Positions 23,695 through 36,202 of a stretch of 64,000 nt of DNA are shown here, in pieces; positions within the stretch are counted from its first letter, which is position 1; the number at the start of each line of letters is the position of its first letter. The translations under genes were made by a program, and so were the position numbers. The notes beneath the pieces are model-generated. The model had not been told where the DNA came from and made no database searches. It was given only the letters and a program-made list of their open reading frames with translations. Origin of the DNA: Pisaster brevispinus (lineage: Eukaryota; Echinodermata; Asteroidea; Forcipulatida; Asteriidae). The stretch is taken from the NCBI GenBank assembly GCA_023634235.1, contig JAMKCF010000019.1:992001-1056000 (forward strand). The letters are read 5' to 3'.

Positions 23695-24419
23695 GTATAC
23701 AGTCAAGGTCTGTTTACATTATACAAGACATTGTCAGAATGCTCTTTTCACTTCTGTACAAGTTAAAAATCTTCTTGGCATACATATAATTTATTGTATG
23801 CTTTTAAAAGCACAGTCGTTGGTACATGTGGTTTTAAAGTATCACGTGATGACTAGTAGTGAGGACGATGATGTCCTGTAAATGTTGTGTAAACAGGCCC
23901 TTTTACAATGTGCATTTTTAACGTAACAACCCTACCTTAATATCCTAGAATTCTATAAGTTACAGATTTGAGGTTGCTTGATGCAGACAGACGATGACGT
24001 AGTTGAATTCACGGTTAAGACGGAAGCCAAGTGTTTTCTTCGGCTGAGCTTGTGCATCTCTCAAGGCATTTCATTGTCAGATCATCTTGAATGTACTGCA
24101 ATAAAAAAACAAAGAAGATGTATGCATGAAATTACTCCAGCCAAAGGGCAACAATTTCATATAACGGTCTTTGGGATGTGATGAATCTTTAAAACCACAA
24201 CAGGCATGTCAGGGGTCCTTTCAGCAACTCTATCTACAATTTCAACCTCAGAAAAGTGCAAGAGCAGGAGACAGGGGAGGGATGCTGATAAGGAGTAAGA
24301 CAGATAGATACTGATAGGATCCAAAGGGGAAAGACGACATGACACGATAGATACAGTTTGGATGAATAGGGAAGATGTATATTGGTGTAAGTGGATTGAC
24401 AAATTACATGGCACTAAAA
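23695..24419. other. Left-arm non-coding DNA
   Basis: Mirrored at 35486-36202. It contains a palindromic TATCACGTGATGA (E-box core CACGTG) at about 23840, conserved in the mirror arm. Short frames at 23978 and 24157 are near-identical between arms but unrecognised. Confidence 0.4.
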
Positions 24420-27065
24420 AGGTGGCAATATGTTGGGGGAGGATCCAGAGTGACAGCAAAGTGGGATGCATGTTTGGGATTTGTACAGTAGGGCAGTAGA
24501 AGGGGAAATATGTAAGGGGAGGACCCAGAGTGACAGCAAAGTGGGGGTTGGTGTTTGGGATTTATACAGTAGGGCAGTAGGGGTAACATGTTAGGGGAGG
24601 ATCCAGAGTGACAGCAAAGTGTGATGCATGTTTGGGATTTGTACAGAAGGGCAGTGGATCAAAGGGGTAACAGCTTTGGGGAGGATCCAGAGTGACAGCA
24701 AAGTGGGATGCATTTGGAATTGATACAGAATGGCACTAGTAGGGGTAACTTGTTAGGGGAGAATCCAGAATGACAGCAAAGTGGGATGCGTGTTTTGGAT
24801 TTGTACAGTAGGGCAGTAGAAGGGGAAATATGTAAGGGGAGGACCCAGAGTGACAGCAAAGTGGGGGTTGGTGTTTGGGATTTATACAGTAGGGCAGTAG
24901 GGGTAACATGTTAGGGGAGGATCCAGAGTGACAGCAAAGTGTGATGCATGTTTGGGATTTGTACAGAAGGGCAGTAGAAGGGGTAACATGTAAGAGGAGC
25001 TTGTCTCGGATTTGTACAGTAGGGCAGTACATTGTAGAGGGGTAACATGTTGGGGGAGGATCCAGAATAATAGCAAAGTGGGGTGCATAATTTGGATTGA
25101 TTCAGTAAGGCAATAGAAGGGGAAACATAGGGGATGATCCAGAGTGACTGACAGTAAATTGGGATGCTTGTTTGAGATTTGTACTGTAGGGTAGTAGTGG
25201 GGGGTAACAGGTTTTGGGAGGGATTTGTACAATATGGCAGTAAAGTGGGATGCATTTGGAACTGATACAGAATGGCACTAGTAAGGGTAACTTGTTAGGG
25301 GAGAATCCAGAATGACAGCAAAGTGGGATGCGTGTTTTGGATTTGTACAGTAGGGCAGTAGAAGGGGTAATATGTTAGGGGAGGATCCACAGTTTCAGCA
25401 CAGTGGGATGCGTGTTTGGGGTTTGTACAGTAGGGCAGTAGAAGGGGTATTAGGTTGGGGGGTGGATCCAGAGTGACACAAAGTGGGATGCATTTTGGAA
25501 TTGATACAGACTGGCACTAGAAGGGGTAACAGGGTTGGGGAGGAGCCAAAGTGACAGCAAAGTGGGGGCGGGTGTTTGGGATTTATACAGTAGGGCAGTA
25601 AAGGGGTAACATGTTGGGGAGGATCCAGAGTGTCAGCAAAGTGGGATGCATTTGGAATTGATACAATATGGCACTAGAGGGGGTTACATGTTGGGGAGGA
25701 TCCAGAATAAAAGCAAAGTGGGGTGGATTATATGGATTGATTCAGTAAGGCAAAAGAAGGGGTAATATAGGGGATGATTTAAAGTGACAGTTAAGTGGGA
25801 TGCTTGTTTGAGATGTACTTTAGGGCAGTAGAAGGGATAACAGGCTTCGGGAGGATCCAGAGTGACAGCAAATTGGGGGCGGGTGTTTGAGATTTATACA
25901 GTAAGGCAGTAGAAGGGGTAATATGTTAGGGGAGGATCCAGAGTGACAGCAGTGTAGGATGTATATTTGGCATTTAATACAGTAGGACAATTGAAGTAAA
26001 CATCTTAGGGGAGGATCCAGAGTGACAGCAAAGTGGGGGCGGGTGTTTGGGATTTATACAGTAGGGCAGTAAAGGGGTAACATGTTGGGGAGGATCCAGA
26101 GTGTCAGCAAAGTGGGATGCATTTGGAATTGATACAATATGGCACTAGAGGGGGTTACATGTTGGGGAGGATCTAGAATAAAAGCAAAGTGGGGTGGATT
26201 ATATGGATTGATTCAGTAAGGCAAAAGAAGGGGTGATATAGGGGATGATTTAAAGTGACAGTTAAGTGGGATGCTTGTTTGAGATGTACTTTAGGGCAGT
26301 AGAAGGGATAACAGGCTTCGGGAGGATCCAGAGTGACAGCAAATTGGGGGCGGGTGTTTGAGATTTATACAGTAAGGCAGTAGAAGGGGTAATATGTTAG
26401 GGGAGGATCCAGAGTGACAGCAGTGTAGGATGTATATTTGGCATTTAATACAGTAGGACAATTGAAGTAAACATCTTAGGGGAGGATCCAGAGTGACAAC
26501 AAAGCAGGATGCATGTTTGGGATTTGCACAGTAGGGCAGTAGAAATGGTAACATGTTGGGGGAGGATCCATGTTAGCAGCAAAGTGGGGATGGGTGTTTG
26601 GGATGAAGGATTGTAGAAATAGGGCAGTAAAAGGGGTAATATGTTAGGGGAGGATCCACAGTGACAGCAAAGTGGGATGCGTGTTTGGGATTCGTACAGT
26701 AGGGCAGTAGAAGTGGTATTAGGTTGGGGGAGGATCCACAGTGACAGCAAAGTGGGATGCGTGTTTGGGATTTGTACAATATGGCAGTAGAAGGGGTAAT
26801 ATGTTGGGGGTGGATCCAGAGTGACAGCAAAGTGGGATGCATGTTTGGGATTTATACAAATAGGGCAGTAGAAGGGGTAACATGTTGGGGGTAGATCCAC
26901 ATTAGTAGCAAAGTGGGCATGGGTGTTTGGGATCAAGGATGGTATAATTAGGGTAGTAGAAGGGGTAATATGTTAGGGGAGGATCCATTGACAGTAATGT
27001 GGGATGCATGTTTGGGATTTATACAGTAGGGCAGTAGAAGGGGTAACATGCAGCAAAGTGGGGAT
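24420..27065. repeat. 81-bp minisatellite array with GGATCC sites (left arm)
   Basis: About 30 copies of a unit of about 81 bp: GGGTAACATGTTGGGGGAGG, ATCCAGAGTGACAGCAAAGT, GGGATGCATGTTTGGGATTT, GTACAGTAGGGCAGTAGAAG. Units alternate between variants (GGATTTGTACAG, GGAATTGATACAG, GGGGTGGATTATATGG). A 471-bp higher-order block is duplicated: 25841 and 26312 start the same string. Minus-strand open frames with a 27-residue period (for example 26445-26936) arise because 81 is divisible by 3. Confidence 0.95.
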
Positions 27066-27267
27066 GGGTTTTTGGGATCAAGGATGGTAGAAATGGGTCC
27101 CGTATATTTAGGGGGTAGATCACGGCGGTAGAAATAAGGGGTTCTTATGGGAAGAGGTGCACTTGAGGTACATAAGAGCAAAGAGGGTTGTTCAGTTTTT
27201 ATCAAAGATAGTGGTTAAAAAAAGTGTAACATGTTATAGATTAATATAGATATTTTATTTAACTCAC

Positions 27268-27351
27268 CAGAACTTCTAAACGAATGAGCTGATGATCTTC
27301 ATTACTGGAAACACTTTTGTAGGAACTTTCTAAACAAGGACCGAGAATATT
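27268..27351 (-). other. Candidate exon with consensus splice sites (left arm)
   Basis: On the minus strand, CTTTTCACAG precedes and GTGAGTTAAAT follows an 84-bp segment that is open in one frame (NILGPCLESSYKSVSSNEDH). The mirror (32929-33019) keeps both splice sites but is 91 bp and open in a different frame. The 7-bp length difference means the two cannot encode the same peptide, so at least one copy is not coding. Protein not recognised. Confidence 0.3.
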
Positions 27352-27550
27352 CTGTGAAAAGAGATGTATAGAGAAAAAAGATTAGAGCAAAATGGAAATC
27401 TTAATGCAGGCTGTTGCAGTAACACTTTTAGCATTGAGTGCAGCTGTGGCTTCATTGGGTTCTTAAAGCAATTTTATACAACCATGTGGATGACAATTTT
27501 CTTACATTGTGAAAAAATTAAGTTTCCAAACACAAAAGGAAGTTGTCTTA

Positions 27551-27952
27551 GGCCAAGTAAAATAAATAACATATTGCTCGTCCCCGCCCACTCCAACTTT
27601 GGACGCTGCATCGATTTTTTTTTTATTTGTTATTTAAAAAAAATAATAAAAAAGGGGAAAAAAATATATATAAATAAATCGAACAAAATCAACTTATCGG
27701 AGTCCAGAAAATCCACTCAAAAAAAGAAATATATACAAACTTGATGTAAAAAAGTGTCCACCTTTATTCAGAATCCTCGCCGTTCGTTCAGTAACAAAAA
27801 TGCGGCTGCTTATGTGCGTAGCATACCAGTTTGTTCACTCCAACATCTTGAAAAAAATAACAAAAAATTGGAAAATAACAAATAACAAGGACCTCCCTCA
27901 CCAACTTTTTTAAAAGTTCGGACAAGCAACATGTTATTTTTTTTACTTGGCC
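27551..27952. mobile_element. Harbinger-like MITE, TTA target duplication, left arm only
   Basis: TIRs GGCCAAGTAAAA...TTTTACTTGGCC extend imperfectly inward (AAATAACAT versus ATGTTATTT, then TTGCT versus AGCAA). Flanking TTA lies at 27548-27550 and 27953-27955. Three-base TWA duplications and GG-starting TIRs are typical of PIF/Harbinger elements. There is no transposase. The mirror position in the right arm (about 32690) lacks it. Confidence 0.7.
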
Positions 27953-27955
27953 TTA

Positions 27956-29985
27956 TACAATGATTTATCAATCAGATCTTAAAGATGCTCGGTCCAAATT
28001 CCAGCTGATCTGACCCCCAAAATTTTGATTTATATTTTAAACAGCTATTTTTATACATTTGAGAAAGTTATGAGCAGTCATTTAAGGCACGAACAAAAAC
28101 CTGCAAATGATTGGTAGTAAATTAAACCTAATAACTTTGTTGGGATGCTGACTTTGTCCTTTGGCCATCAGCCATGCACAAACAATTACGAATATTGTGT
28201 ATTGTCCAAGGCATGTGCAAAGGTTTTGTAAGCTTTTCGTTTTGAAAAAGCAATATCAGTCAAAATTTGTTCAGAGAAAATATCTACGAACATTTTGTAA
28301 AATAAAATCTTAAAAAAACTTTCATCGAAAAGCTGGCAATGCACCTGTAGAATTTTTATTGGGGACTTTGTAAATACTACATGTAGGTGGCATTAGATGT
28401 GCCAGGTGAAATCCACTGTCCTAAAACATATTTGTATAAAAAATAATAATAATTCACATGACCAGAGTTGTATTAAACTAACACCTTTTACATGCCATTT
28501 ACATGCACCACCTATTCTCTGAACACATTGAGATTTCATGGACCTTTTCTTTTGAATAGTATTGATGGAAACAAAGTCAAGGTCATTTGTTGGTGGTTTT
28601 AAGAACTTTTATGAAAAAATCTCGTCTTTAATTATCTAGAGTAGCTTCCTCTCTGTTTGTCCTTCCCTACTGTGACAACAAGTTTAAAGTTATGATTTAC
28701 TTTCTTGTTTTAACCTACATGTAGTTCATCAGGTCGCTTTTGCTTTGTTTGTCTCATACAATTGTTAATCTTTCACTTTGTAAGCCCTAATACACATTTG
28801 TTAATTTTAACAATGTGTATATTTTTATTTACTATGGAAATAAACATTGAGTTGAACTGAAATTGAAGTGCTTTACCAAGTTTGTTTGCTGCCACTGCCA
28901 GGTACAGTCAAAAGTTGGCACTGTTTTTTTATATTTTATGTTTAATTATTAGAGGCCTAGCCATAAAACCATTGCTCACAGGAATTTCCCTAGAAAGGAG
29001 CCATCACTCTCATCAGCTGATGGAGCCCTCGCCTAGAGGTAAAAAAGACGCTGTTCATTGGCCAATCCTGTGTGCCGCGCATACAAATTTGTGCGTTTCC
29101 ATTGTTTCATCATCAGTGTACCTCCAAGATGGCGGCTTTATAACATCAATGCATAATAAGGTCAATGGATAGCATCTATTTAAATCATGTGAATGATGAC
29201 TGTGTATGGTCAGAATGTCTTGTTCTGTGAGCCATTTCATTTCATTTCATCATAGGGGATGTGAAATGGTTGTTGTGGAACTGGTCAAAAATACTGACTG
29301 AGTTTGCACAGGCATGACCGGGTATGGACTAAACGAGTCGAGACTACAGTACAATCATTGTAGTTGTATACACAATGTACACACAATCATCACTGTCACT
29401 GTCAGCAGTGTCACTGTGAGTTTGTTTGTGGCACAACAGACAAGCAGAGACATTTCAAGAACTACATTTCAAAGAAACTCGTAATGAAAAACCAATGTGC
29501 AGGACTGCAGAAACACCACAGACAACAACGACTACTACCTCCCTCCTCAAACACTGTCAACGTCGACGATGGTCTGTCCCTGACTCTCGGCGCTATGTGG
29601 ATATACATACATGTACATGTATATTGGTCATGTTGGTGGGATTGCGTGTGTAAACGTAAACACTACCGATATTTTTTAGTACGATACATACACTACAGCT
29701 ACAGACCAGTCGCAAAACTTGCTGCCAAAAGTTGTCCCTTTTAGGCACTTTTAACACATAGATAAACGTCAAATGACCTATAAGCCATTTCCATACATTG
29801 CAATGTAAAAACTAAACATATAAATCCGTACTTACCACAGTTTTGTGATGAAAATATTTCACTTTGAAGACACGTCGTAAGCAGACGACAGCTCAACGTT
29901 GTCATTGTGTTTCGTGTGCTCACTACGCATGTGCAACAAATGGTGCAAAGTGGGCGAAGAGGGCGTCTGTCTTGGAACAAAGATG
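27956..29985. other. Innermost left arm, more diverged from its mirror
   Basis: Still alignable to 31285-32690 (for example CTTCACTTTGAAGACAC and TTTGCTTTGTTTGTCTCAT) but with many substitutions and indels. These include a left-only stretch of about 150 bp around 29000-29150 and a net length difference of several hundred bases. No gene recognised. Confidence 0.6.
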
Positions 29986-30254
29986 GGTGTTGCGACCACA
30001 GACATATAATACCTTAATTATAATGTCTGTGGTTGCGACCGTGGGTGCGACCGTGGGTGCGACCATTGATCTCTATTATTTATATCAATACAACGATGGA
30101 GACGATGGTGCGACGAGCAGACATATAATACCTAATAAATAGGTAAGATGCGACCTCGACCTCGTCACAGGGGTGATCGATCTCGCCGCGCCATTTCCCC
30201 CCAGTATGCCTTGCTCGCTCATAAACCCTGGAATTAGTGACGACTGAGGTCGAT

Positions 30255-30672
30255 GAGAAAAATACTAAAAAAAATATTTAAAGTCTCTCATCAGCCTCTT
30301 GAAAACCAATCAAACATATTTTCGGCCAACCAATGACTTTAGATTTATTTGCGTTTGATTGGCAGGTCAGCCGTTTAGAATTGTTGCTAACTACCCCGAA
30401 AAAAACCCAGAAAATGTGTTTTTCCCTTACAAACTTGCTGCCAGTTTTCATGAAGCCGTCTCTAGTTCCCAAGCCAAAACTTTAAAGCCTAAATTTACCA
30501 AGTCTCCTAAAAAGCTGAAGCACAAAGCCCCCAGGCCGTGGTCTTGTCGTAATACACAGTCAATTAGTCGCATGACCCCGAACAATTTATTTTTCAAAAG
30601 ACTTTTTGGGGTTACAAATTGTGATGATCAGTTTGGCCCATGGATTTTGCCCTATTTAGTCTGAGTGCACCC
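30255..30672 (+). mobile_element. Copy of the 2299 repeat family in the palindrome spacer
   Basis: AAAGTCTCTCATCAGCCTCT, then TCAAACATATTTTCGG, GCAGGTCAGCCGTTTAGAA and TAAAGCCTAAATTTACCAAG follow the same order as 2376-2600. The right end reads GTGCACCCC. The left terminus is not identifiable. The 101-residue open frame across it is a repeat frame. Confidence 0.6.
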
Positions 30673-30888
30673 CAGATGAACTGTCATATTTTATGTTTTG
30701 TTGAAAAGTTGTTTCAAAACAATCACCACAGGCCATTATTACCGAAATTATTTCCCTCACTGTAATTTCAGGCTCAAAAATAGTTGTTTTATAATGGCAT
30801 CAGACTATTTTTCCTCCCAAAAGTTGGTCAGGGATGGGAAAACACATAGACAAGTTGCAAGCGTGCTTTAGTTATTTATTTTGTTGTC

Positions 30889-30955
30889 GTCCCCCCCCCC
30901 CCCGCGTTTTTGTTTTTGGGGGTTATTTCCCCTTTTTTTTTGGGGGGGGGAGGGT
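30889..30955. repeat. Long C run and G run in the spacer
   Basis: A run of about 16 C, then GCGTTTTTG, then G-rich and T-rich stretches ending in GGGGGGGGAGGG. The runs face each other and could pair. Confidence 0.8.
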
Positions 30956-31285
30956 ATTACAACAAAACGGACACGGGGAAACAGTGAGGGCAATAACGTT
31001 TGTATCTTATTAGAAAGAGAAATGAATGGTCACCCCTGAGAAACAGTAAAATGGTTGAGAAAAAGGAGATTAAAATTTAAACAAAATAACAAATAAGACA
31101 GTTCATATAAGTGATGTTAATTGAAGCTTTGCATGGTGTGGAAAAAAAAGAAATAATTACAAATAGTAAACCTTCGGGTAGAACTATTATGTAAAATCTC
31201 TTTTGGGAGGAGTTGGCTCTGAAAAGATCAAACATTCTTTCTAATTCTCTATCGTTTATAAGCATGGAGCTAAAAAAATAATAAA

Positions 31286-32928
31286 GGTTCAAGACAGGGC
31301 GCCCTCTCACGTTGCATCATTTGCTGCACATGCTTAGTGAGTACCCGGAACGTAATGGACAATAACAATGAGCTGTCGTCGTCTGCTTTTAAACGACGTG
31401 TCGTGTGTCTTCAAAGTGAAGTGTTTTCATAACAAAACTCATGTAAGTACGGATTTTCATGTTCAGTTTTTACTTTGTAATGTATGAAAATTGTTTATAG
31501 ATCATTGGACGAGTACAGATTTGTTACAATTGTCTAAAAAAGACAGCGTTTGGCAGGTTTGACTGTACTCTGAGTCCGTTAGTCGGTCGGCAGTGACGTA
31601 CACCCGCCATTCCTAGTTCCTCCTCCCGTCTCCACACACTGCACACAGCGGAGAGAGACAGAGTGACTGATCTTACATAGTAGACTAGTACGAAGTCGTT
31701 ACTGTTTGGGGTGTTAACTGCAGTCCTGCACACCAGTTTTATTATCACGAGTTTCTTTGAAATAGTTCAATGTCTCTGCTCAGAGCTTTTTGTGCCACAA
31801 ACAAACTCACACTCACTGTCCCTCGAGTCGTAGACAGTTCAGAGATATAGATCTGACGCCGTAGTGATGATTTTGTGTATAATTGTGTATACAACAACAA
31901 CAACCATACTGTAGTCCTAACAATTTTTTTTCGAACCATGTGGAAACTATGTGCTTTTGGCCAGTTCCACAACAACCATCACAACAAGCCCATTGCTACG
32001 AAATGAAATGGCATACAATACAAAATACAAGACATTCTGACCATACACAGTTATCATGCAAATGGTTTGAAATAGCCGCTATCCATTGTGCCATCAGTGA
32101 CAAGAGTTATGGATACTTTTTATGGGAATTCCTGTGAAACAAGGGATTTATGGCTAGGCCTTTTACAATTAGGCTTTAGAAGCATTAAGCCTACATGTAC
32201 AATAAATTCTGTCAACTTTTGACCTGGCAGCAAACAAACCTGGTAAATCGATTCAATATCAGTCCAACAACAAACAATTTTTTATTGCAAATATACAAGT
32301 ACAGTAACTACCGGAATTTCAAATGAACAAAGGCATTCAAATGAAATAAAAGAAATAATATATGAGACAAACAAACAAAGCAAAAGTGACCTGATGACCT
32401 AGGTTGAAACAAGAAAGTAACTTTAAACTTGTAGTCACAGAAGTGAAGGACGAAAAGAGAAAGCTACTCTAGATAATTAAAGACAATATTTTTCATGAAA
32501 ATTCTTGAAAAAACAAACAAATGAACTTGGCTTTGTTTCAATCAATATTATTACAAAAAGGAGGTCCATAGACTTGTGTGTTCAGAGAATAAGTGGTGCA
32601 TGTAAACGGCAGAAAGTGTTGCGGTTTTGATGTGGTGACCAGGTTGTATTGCAATTCCTGTCATGTGAGATTTGTTCTTTTAAAACATTTTTTTGTTAGG
32701 ACATTTGATTTCACCTTGCTAGTTTAAAACCACATAGTGCTTAAATCATTGACTTTGAAAACTTTTTGTACTAGCATATGAAAATTTTCAATAAGTTAGA
32801 TAGTTAAAATTGCATTAGGAACCAGATAAGGCCACAGGTGCACTCAATGCTTAAATATTACTGCAACAGCCTGCATGAAGATTTCCATTTTGCTCAAATC
32901 TTTGTTTTCTATTTATCTCTTTTCACAG
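31286..32928. other. Innermost right arm
   Basis: Counterpart of 27956-29985. It shares the segments GCTGTCGTCGTCTGCTT (31373) and AAGACATTCTGACCATACACAG (32029). No gene recognised. Confidence 0.5.
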
Positions 32929-33019
32929 GATATTCTCGGTCCTTGTGCAGTGAGTTCCTACATAGTGATTCCATGAATGAAGATCATCAGCTTAAACTTC
33001 ACTCATTCTTCAAGTTCTG
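32929..33019 (+). other. Candidate exon with consensus splice sites (right arm)
   Basis: Acceptor CTCTTTTCACAG at 32928 and donor CTG|GTGAGTT at 33020 bound 91 bp open as SRSLCSEFLHSDSMNEDHQ and following residues. It pairs with 27268-27351 of the other arm. Real splice-site quality with frame divergence suggests a decayed or non-coding exon. Confidence 0.3.
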
Positions 33020-33144
33020 GTGAGTTAAATAAAATATCTATATAAATCTATAACATGCAACAAATTTTTAACCACTATCTTTGATTAAAACTGAACGTCC
33101 GTCTGTGCTGTTACAGTGTATGTACCTTGCACTCCACCCCATAA

Positions 33145-35485
33145 ATACCCCTTAGTTCTACTGCCCAGGATCTACTCCCTTAATATACGGGACCCATTTC
33201 TACAATCCTTGATCCAAAACACCCAACCCTAGCTTGCTGCTACTCTGGACCCTCCCCAAACACTTTGCTGTCACTCTGGATCCTCCCCTTAAAAGTGTCC
33301 CCTTCTAGTGCCTTTCTGAATCAATTCCAAGTGCATCCCACTTTGCTGTCACTCTGGATCCACCCCCAACCTGTTACCCCTTTCTACTGCCCTACTGTAC
33401 AAATCCCAAACATGCATCCCACTTTGCTGTCACTCTGGATCCTCCCCTAAAAGTTACCCCTTCTAGTGCCTTTGTGTATCAATTCAAAATGCATCCCACT
33501 TTGCTGTCACTCTGGATCCACCCCCAACCTGTTACCCCTTCTAGTGCCCTACTGTACAAATCCCAAACATGCATCCCACTTTGCTGCCACCCTGGATCCT
33601 CCCCTTACATGTTACCCAGTGTCTTCTGTATCAATTCCAAATGCATCCCACTTTGCTGTCACTCTGGATCCACCCCCAACCTGTTACCCCCTTCTACTGC
33701 CCTACTGTACAAATCCCAAACATGCATCCAACTTTGCTGCCACCCTGGATCCTCCCCTTACATGTTACCCAGTGTCTTCTGTATCAATTCCAAATGCATC
33801 ACACTTTGCTGTCACTAAGGATCCTCCTCCAACATGTTACCCCTTCTACTGCCCTACTGTACAAATCCCAAGCATGCATCCCACTTTGCTGTCACTCTGG
33901 ATCCTCCCCTAAAAAGTGTCCCATTGTAGTGCCTTTCTGTATCAATTCTAAATGCATCCCACTTTGCTGTCACTCTGGATCCATCCCAACCTGTTACCCC
34001 CTTCTACTGCCCTACTGTACAAATCCCAAACATGCATCCCACTTTGCTGTCACTCTAGATCCTCCTCTAAAAAGTGTCCCCTTCTAGTGCCTTTCTGTAT
34101 CAGTTCCACGTGCATCCCACTTTGCTGTCACTCTGGATCCACCCCCAACCTGTTACCCCCTTCTACTGCCCTACTGTACAAATCCCAAACATGCATCCCA
34201 CTTTGCTGTCACTCTAAAAGTGACCCCTTCTAGTGGCTTTCTGTATCAATTCCAAGTGCATCCCACTTTGCTGTCACTCTGGATCCTCCCCAAAGCTGTT
34301 ACCCCTTTGATCCACTGCCCTACTGTAAAAATCCAAAACTGCATCCCACTTTGCAGTCACTCTGGATCCTCCCCTTACATTAGACCCCTATCTACAACCC
34401 TACTGACCAAATCCCTAACATGCATCCCACTTTGCTGTCACTCTGGATCCTCCCCTAAAAAGTGTCCCATTGTAGTGCCTTTCTGTATCAATTCCAAATG
34501 CATCCCACTTTGCTGTCACTCTAAAAGTGACCCCTTCTAGTGGCTTTCTGTATCAATTCCAAGTGCATCCCACTTTGCTGTCACTCTGGATCCTCCCCAA
34601 ACCTGTTACCCCTTTGATCCACTGCCCTACTGTAAAAATCCAAAACTGCATCCCACTTTGCAGTCACTCTGGATCCTCCCCTTACATTAGACCCCTATCT
34701 ACAACCCTACTGACCAAATCCCTAACATGCATCCCACTTTGCTGTCACTCTGGATCCACCCCCAACCTGTTACCCCCTTCTACTGCCCTACTGTACAAAT
34801 CCCAAACATGCATCCCACTTTGCTGCCACCCTGGATCCTCCCCTTACATGTTACCCAGTGTCTTCTGTATCAATTCCAAATGCATCCCACTTTGCTGTCA
34901 CTCAGGATCCTCCTCCAACATGTTACCCCTTCTACTGCCCTACTGTACAAATCCCAAGCATGCATCCCACTTTGCTGTCACTCTGGATCCTCCCCTAAAA
35001 AGTGTCCCATTGTAGTGCCTTTCTGTATCAATTCCAAATGCATCCCACTTTGCTGTCACTCTGGATCCACACCAACCGTTACCCCCTTCTACTGCCCTAC
35101 TGTACAAATCCCAAACATGCATCCCACTTTGCTGTCACTCTGGATCCTAAAAGTGACCCCTTCTAGTGGCTTTCTGTATCAATTCCAAGTGCATCCCACT
35201 TTGCTGTCACTCTGGATCCTCCCCAAAGCTGTTACCCCTTTGATCCACTGCCCTACTGTAAAAATCCCAAACTGTATCCCACTTTGCAGTCATTCTGGAT
35301 CCTCCCCTTACATTAGACCCCTATCTACAACCCAACTGAACAAATCCCTAACATGCATCCCACTTTGCTGTCACTCTGGATCCTCCCCCAACATGTTACC
35401 CCTTCTACTGCCCTACTGTAAAAAACAAAAACACCCATCCCCACTTTCCTGTCACTCTGGATCCCCCAACATATTGCCACCTTTT
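33145..35485. repeat. 81-bp minisatellite array with GGATCC sites (right arm)
   Basis: Mirror array with the same unit, reading on + as CTACTGCCCTACTGTACAAA and TGCATCCCACTTTGCTGTCA. It is shorter by about 300 bp and its variants occur in a different order, with its own repeated blocks at about 34213, 34518 and 35147. The array has been rearranged independently in each arm. The open frames at 33466-35488 are repeat frames. Confidence 0.95.
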
Positions 35486-36202
35486 TAGTGCCATGTAATT
35501 TGTCAATCCACTTACACCAATATACATCTTCCCTATTCATCCAAACTGTATCTATCGTGTCATGTCGTCTTTCCCCTTTGGATCCTATCAGTATCTATCT
35601 GTCTTACTCCTTATCAGCATCCCTCCCCTGTCTCCTGCTCTTGCACTTTTCTGAGGTTGAAATTGTAGATAGAGTTGCTGAAAGGACCCCTGACATGCCT
35701 GTTGTGGTTTTAAAGATTCATTACGACCCAAAGACCGTTATATAAAATTGTTGACCTTTGGCTGGAGTAATTTCATGCATACATCTTCTTTGTTTTTTAT
35801 TGCAGTACATTCAAGATGATCTGACAATGAAATGCCTTGAGAGATGCACAAGCTCAGCCGAAGAAAACACTTGGCTTCCGTCTTAACCGTGAATTCAACT
35901 ACGTCATCGTCTGTCTGCATCAAGCAACCTCAAATCTGTAACTTATAAAATTCTAGGATATTAAGGTAGGGTTGTTACGTTAAAAATGCACATTGTAAAA
36001 GGGCCTGTTTACACAACATTTACAGGACATCATCGTCCTCACTACTAGTCATCACGTGATACTTTAAAACCACATGTACCAACGACTGTGCTTAAGCATA
36101 CAATAAATTATATGTATGCCAAGAAGATTTTTAACTTGTACAGAAGTGAATAGAGCATTCTGACAATGTCTTGTATAATGTAAACATACCTTGACTGTTT
36201 AC

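Larger units (their letters stand above)
10500..29985 (+). repeat. Left arm of a giant inverted repeat (about 19.5 kb)
   Basis: Reading left to right, this arm matches the reverse complement of 31285-49571 in order and almost without gaps. Anchor pairs include 10508/49562, 10811-11065/48979-49263, 16618-16806/43236-43424, 19817-20017/39968-40168, 24157-24471/35488-35745 and 29826-29945/31318-31453. Translated anchors such as 16618/43236 (62 residues) and 19817/39968 (66 residues) are identical. No intact protein gene is recognised. Private to this arm are the LTR-like element at 12928 and the TIR element at 27551. Confidence 0.95.
29986..31284. other. Unpaired spacer at the centre of the palindrome
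   Basis: About 1.3 kb between the arm ends that shows no self-complementarity at the scale of the arms. It contains a short local hairpin at about 29996-30034 (CCACAGACAT ... ATGTCTGTGG), a repeated GCGACCGTGGGT at 30036-30062, a dispersed-repeat copy at 30255-30672 and long C and G runs near 30890-30950. No gene was recognised. Confidence 0.7.

Noticed and set aside
24420..27065. CRISPR-like array
   Set aside because: Units are contiguous tandem repeats with no unique spacers, in eukaryotic DNA.
24882..27205. Long minus-strand open frames with a 27-residue period, resembling a repetitive secreted protein
   Set aside because: The monomer is 81 bp, so any stop-free frame stays open. Frames are interrupted at every irregular monomer, several frames are open at once, and the mirror array has different breaks.
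33265..35488. Plus-strand open frames of up to 253 codons in the right-arm array
   Set aside because: Same 81-bp repeat effect. Three overlapping frames are open over the same DNA, and there are no splice sites or signal features.
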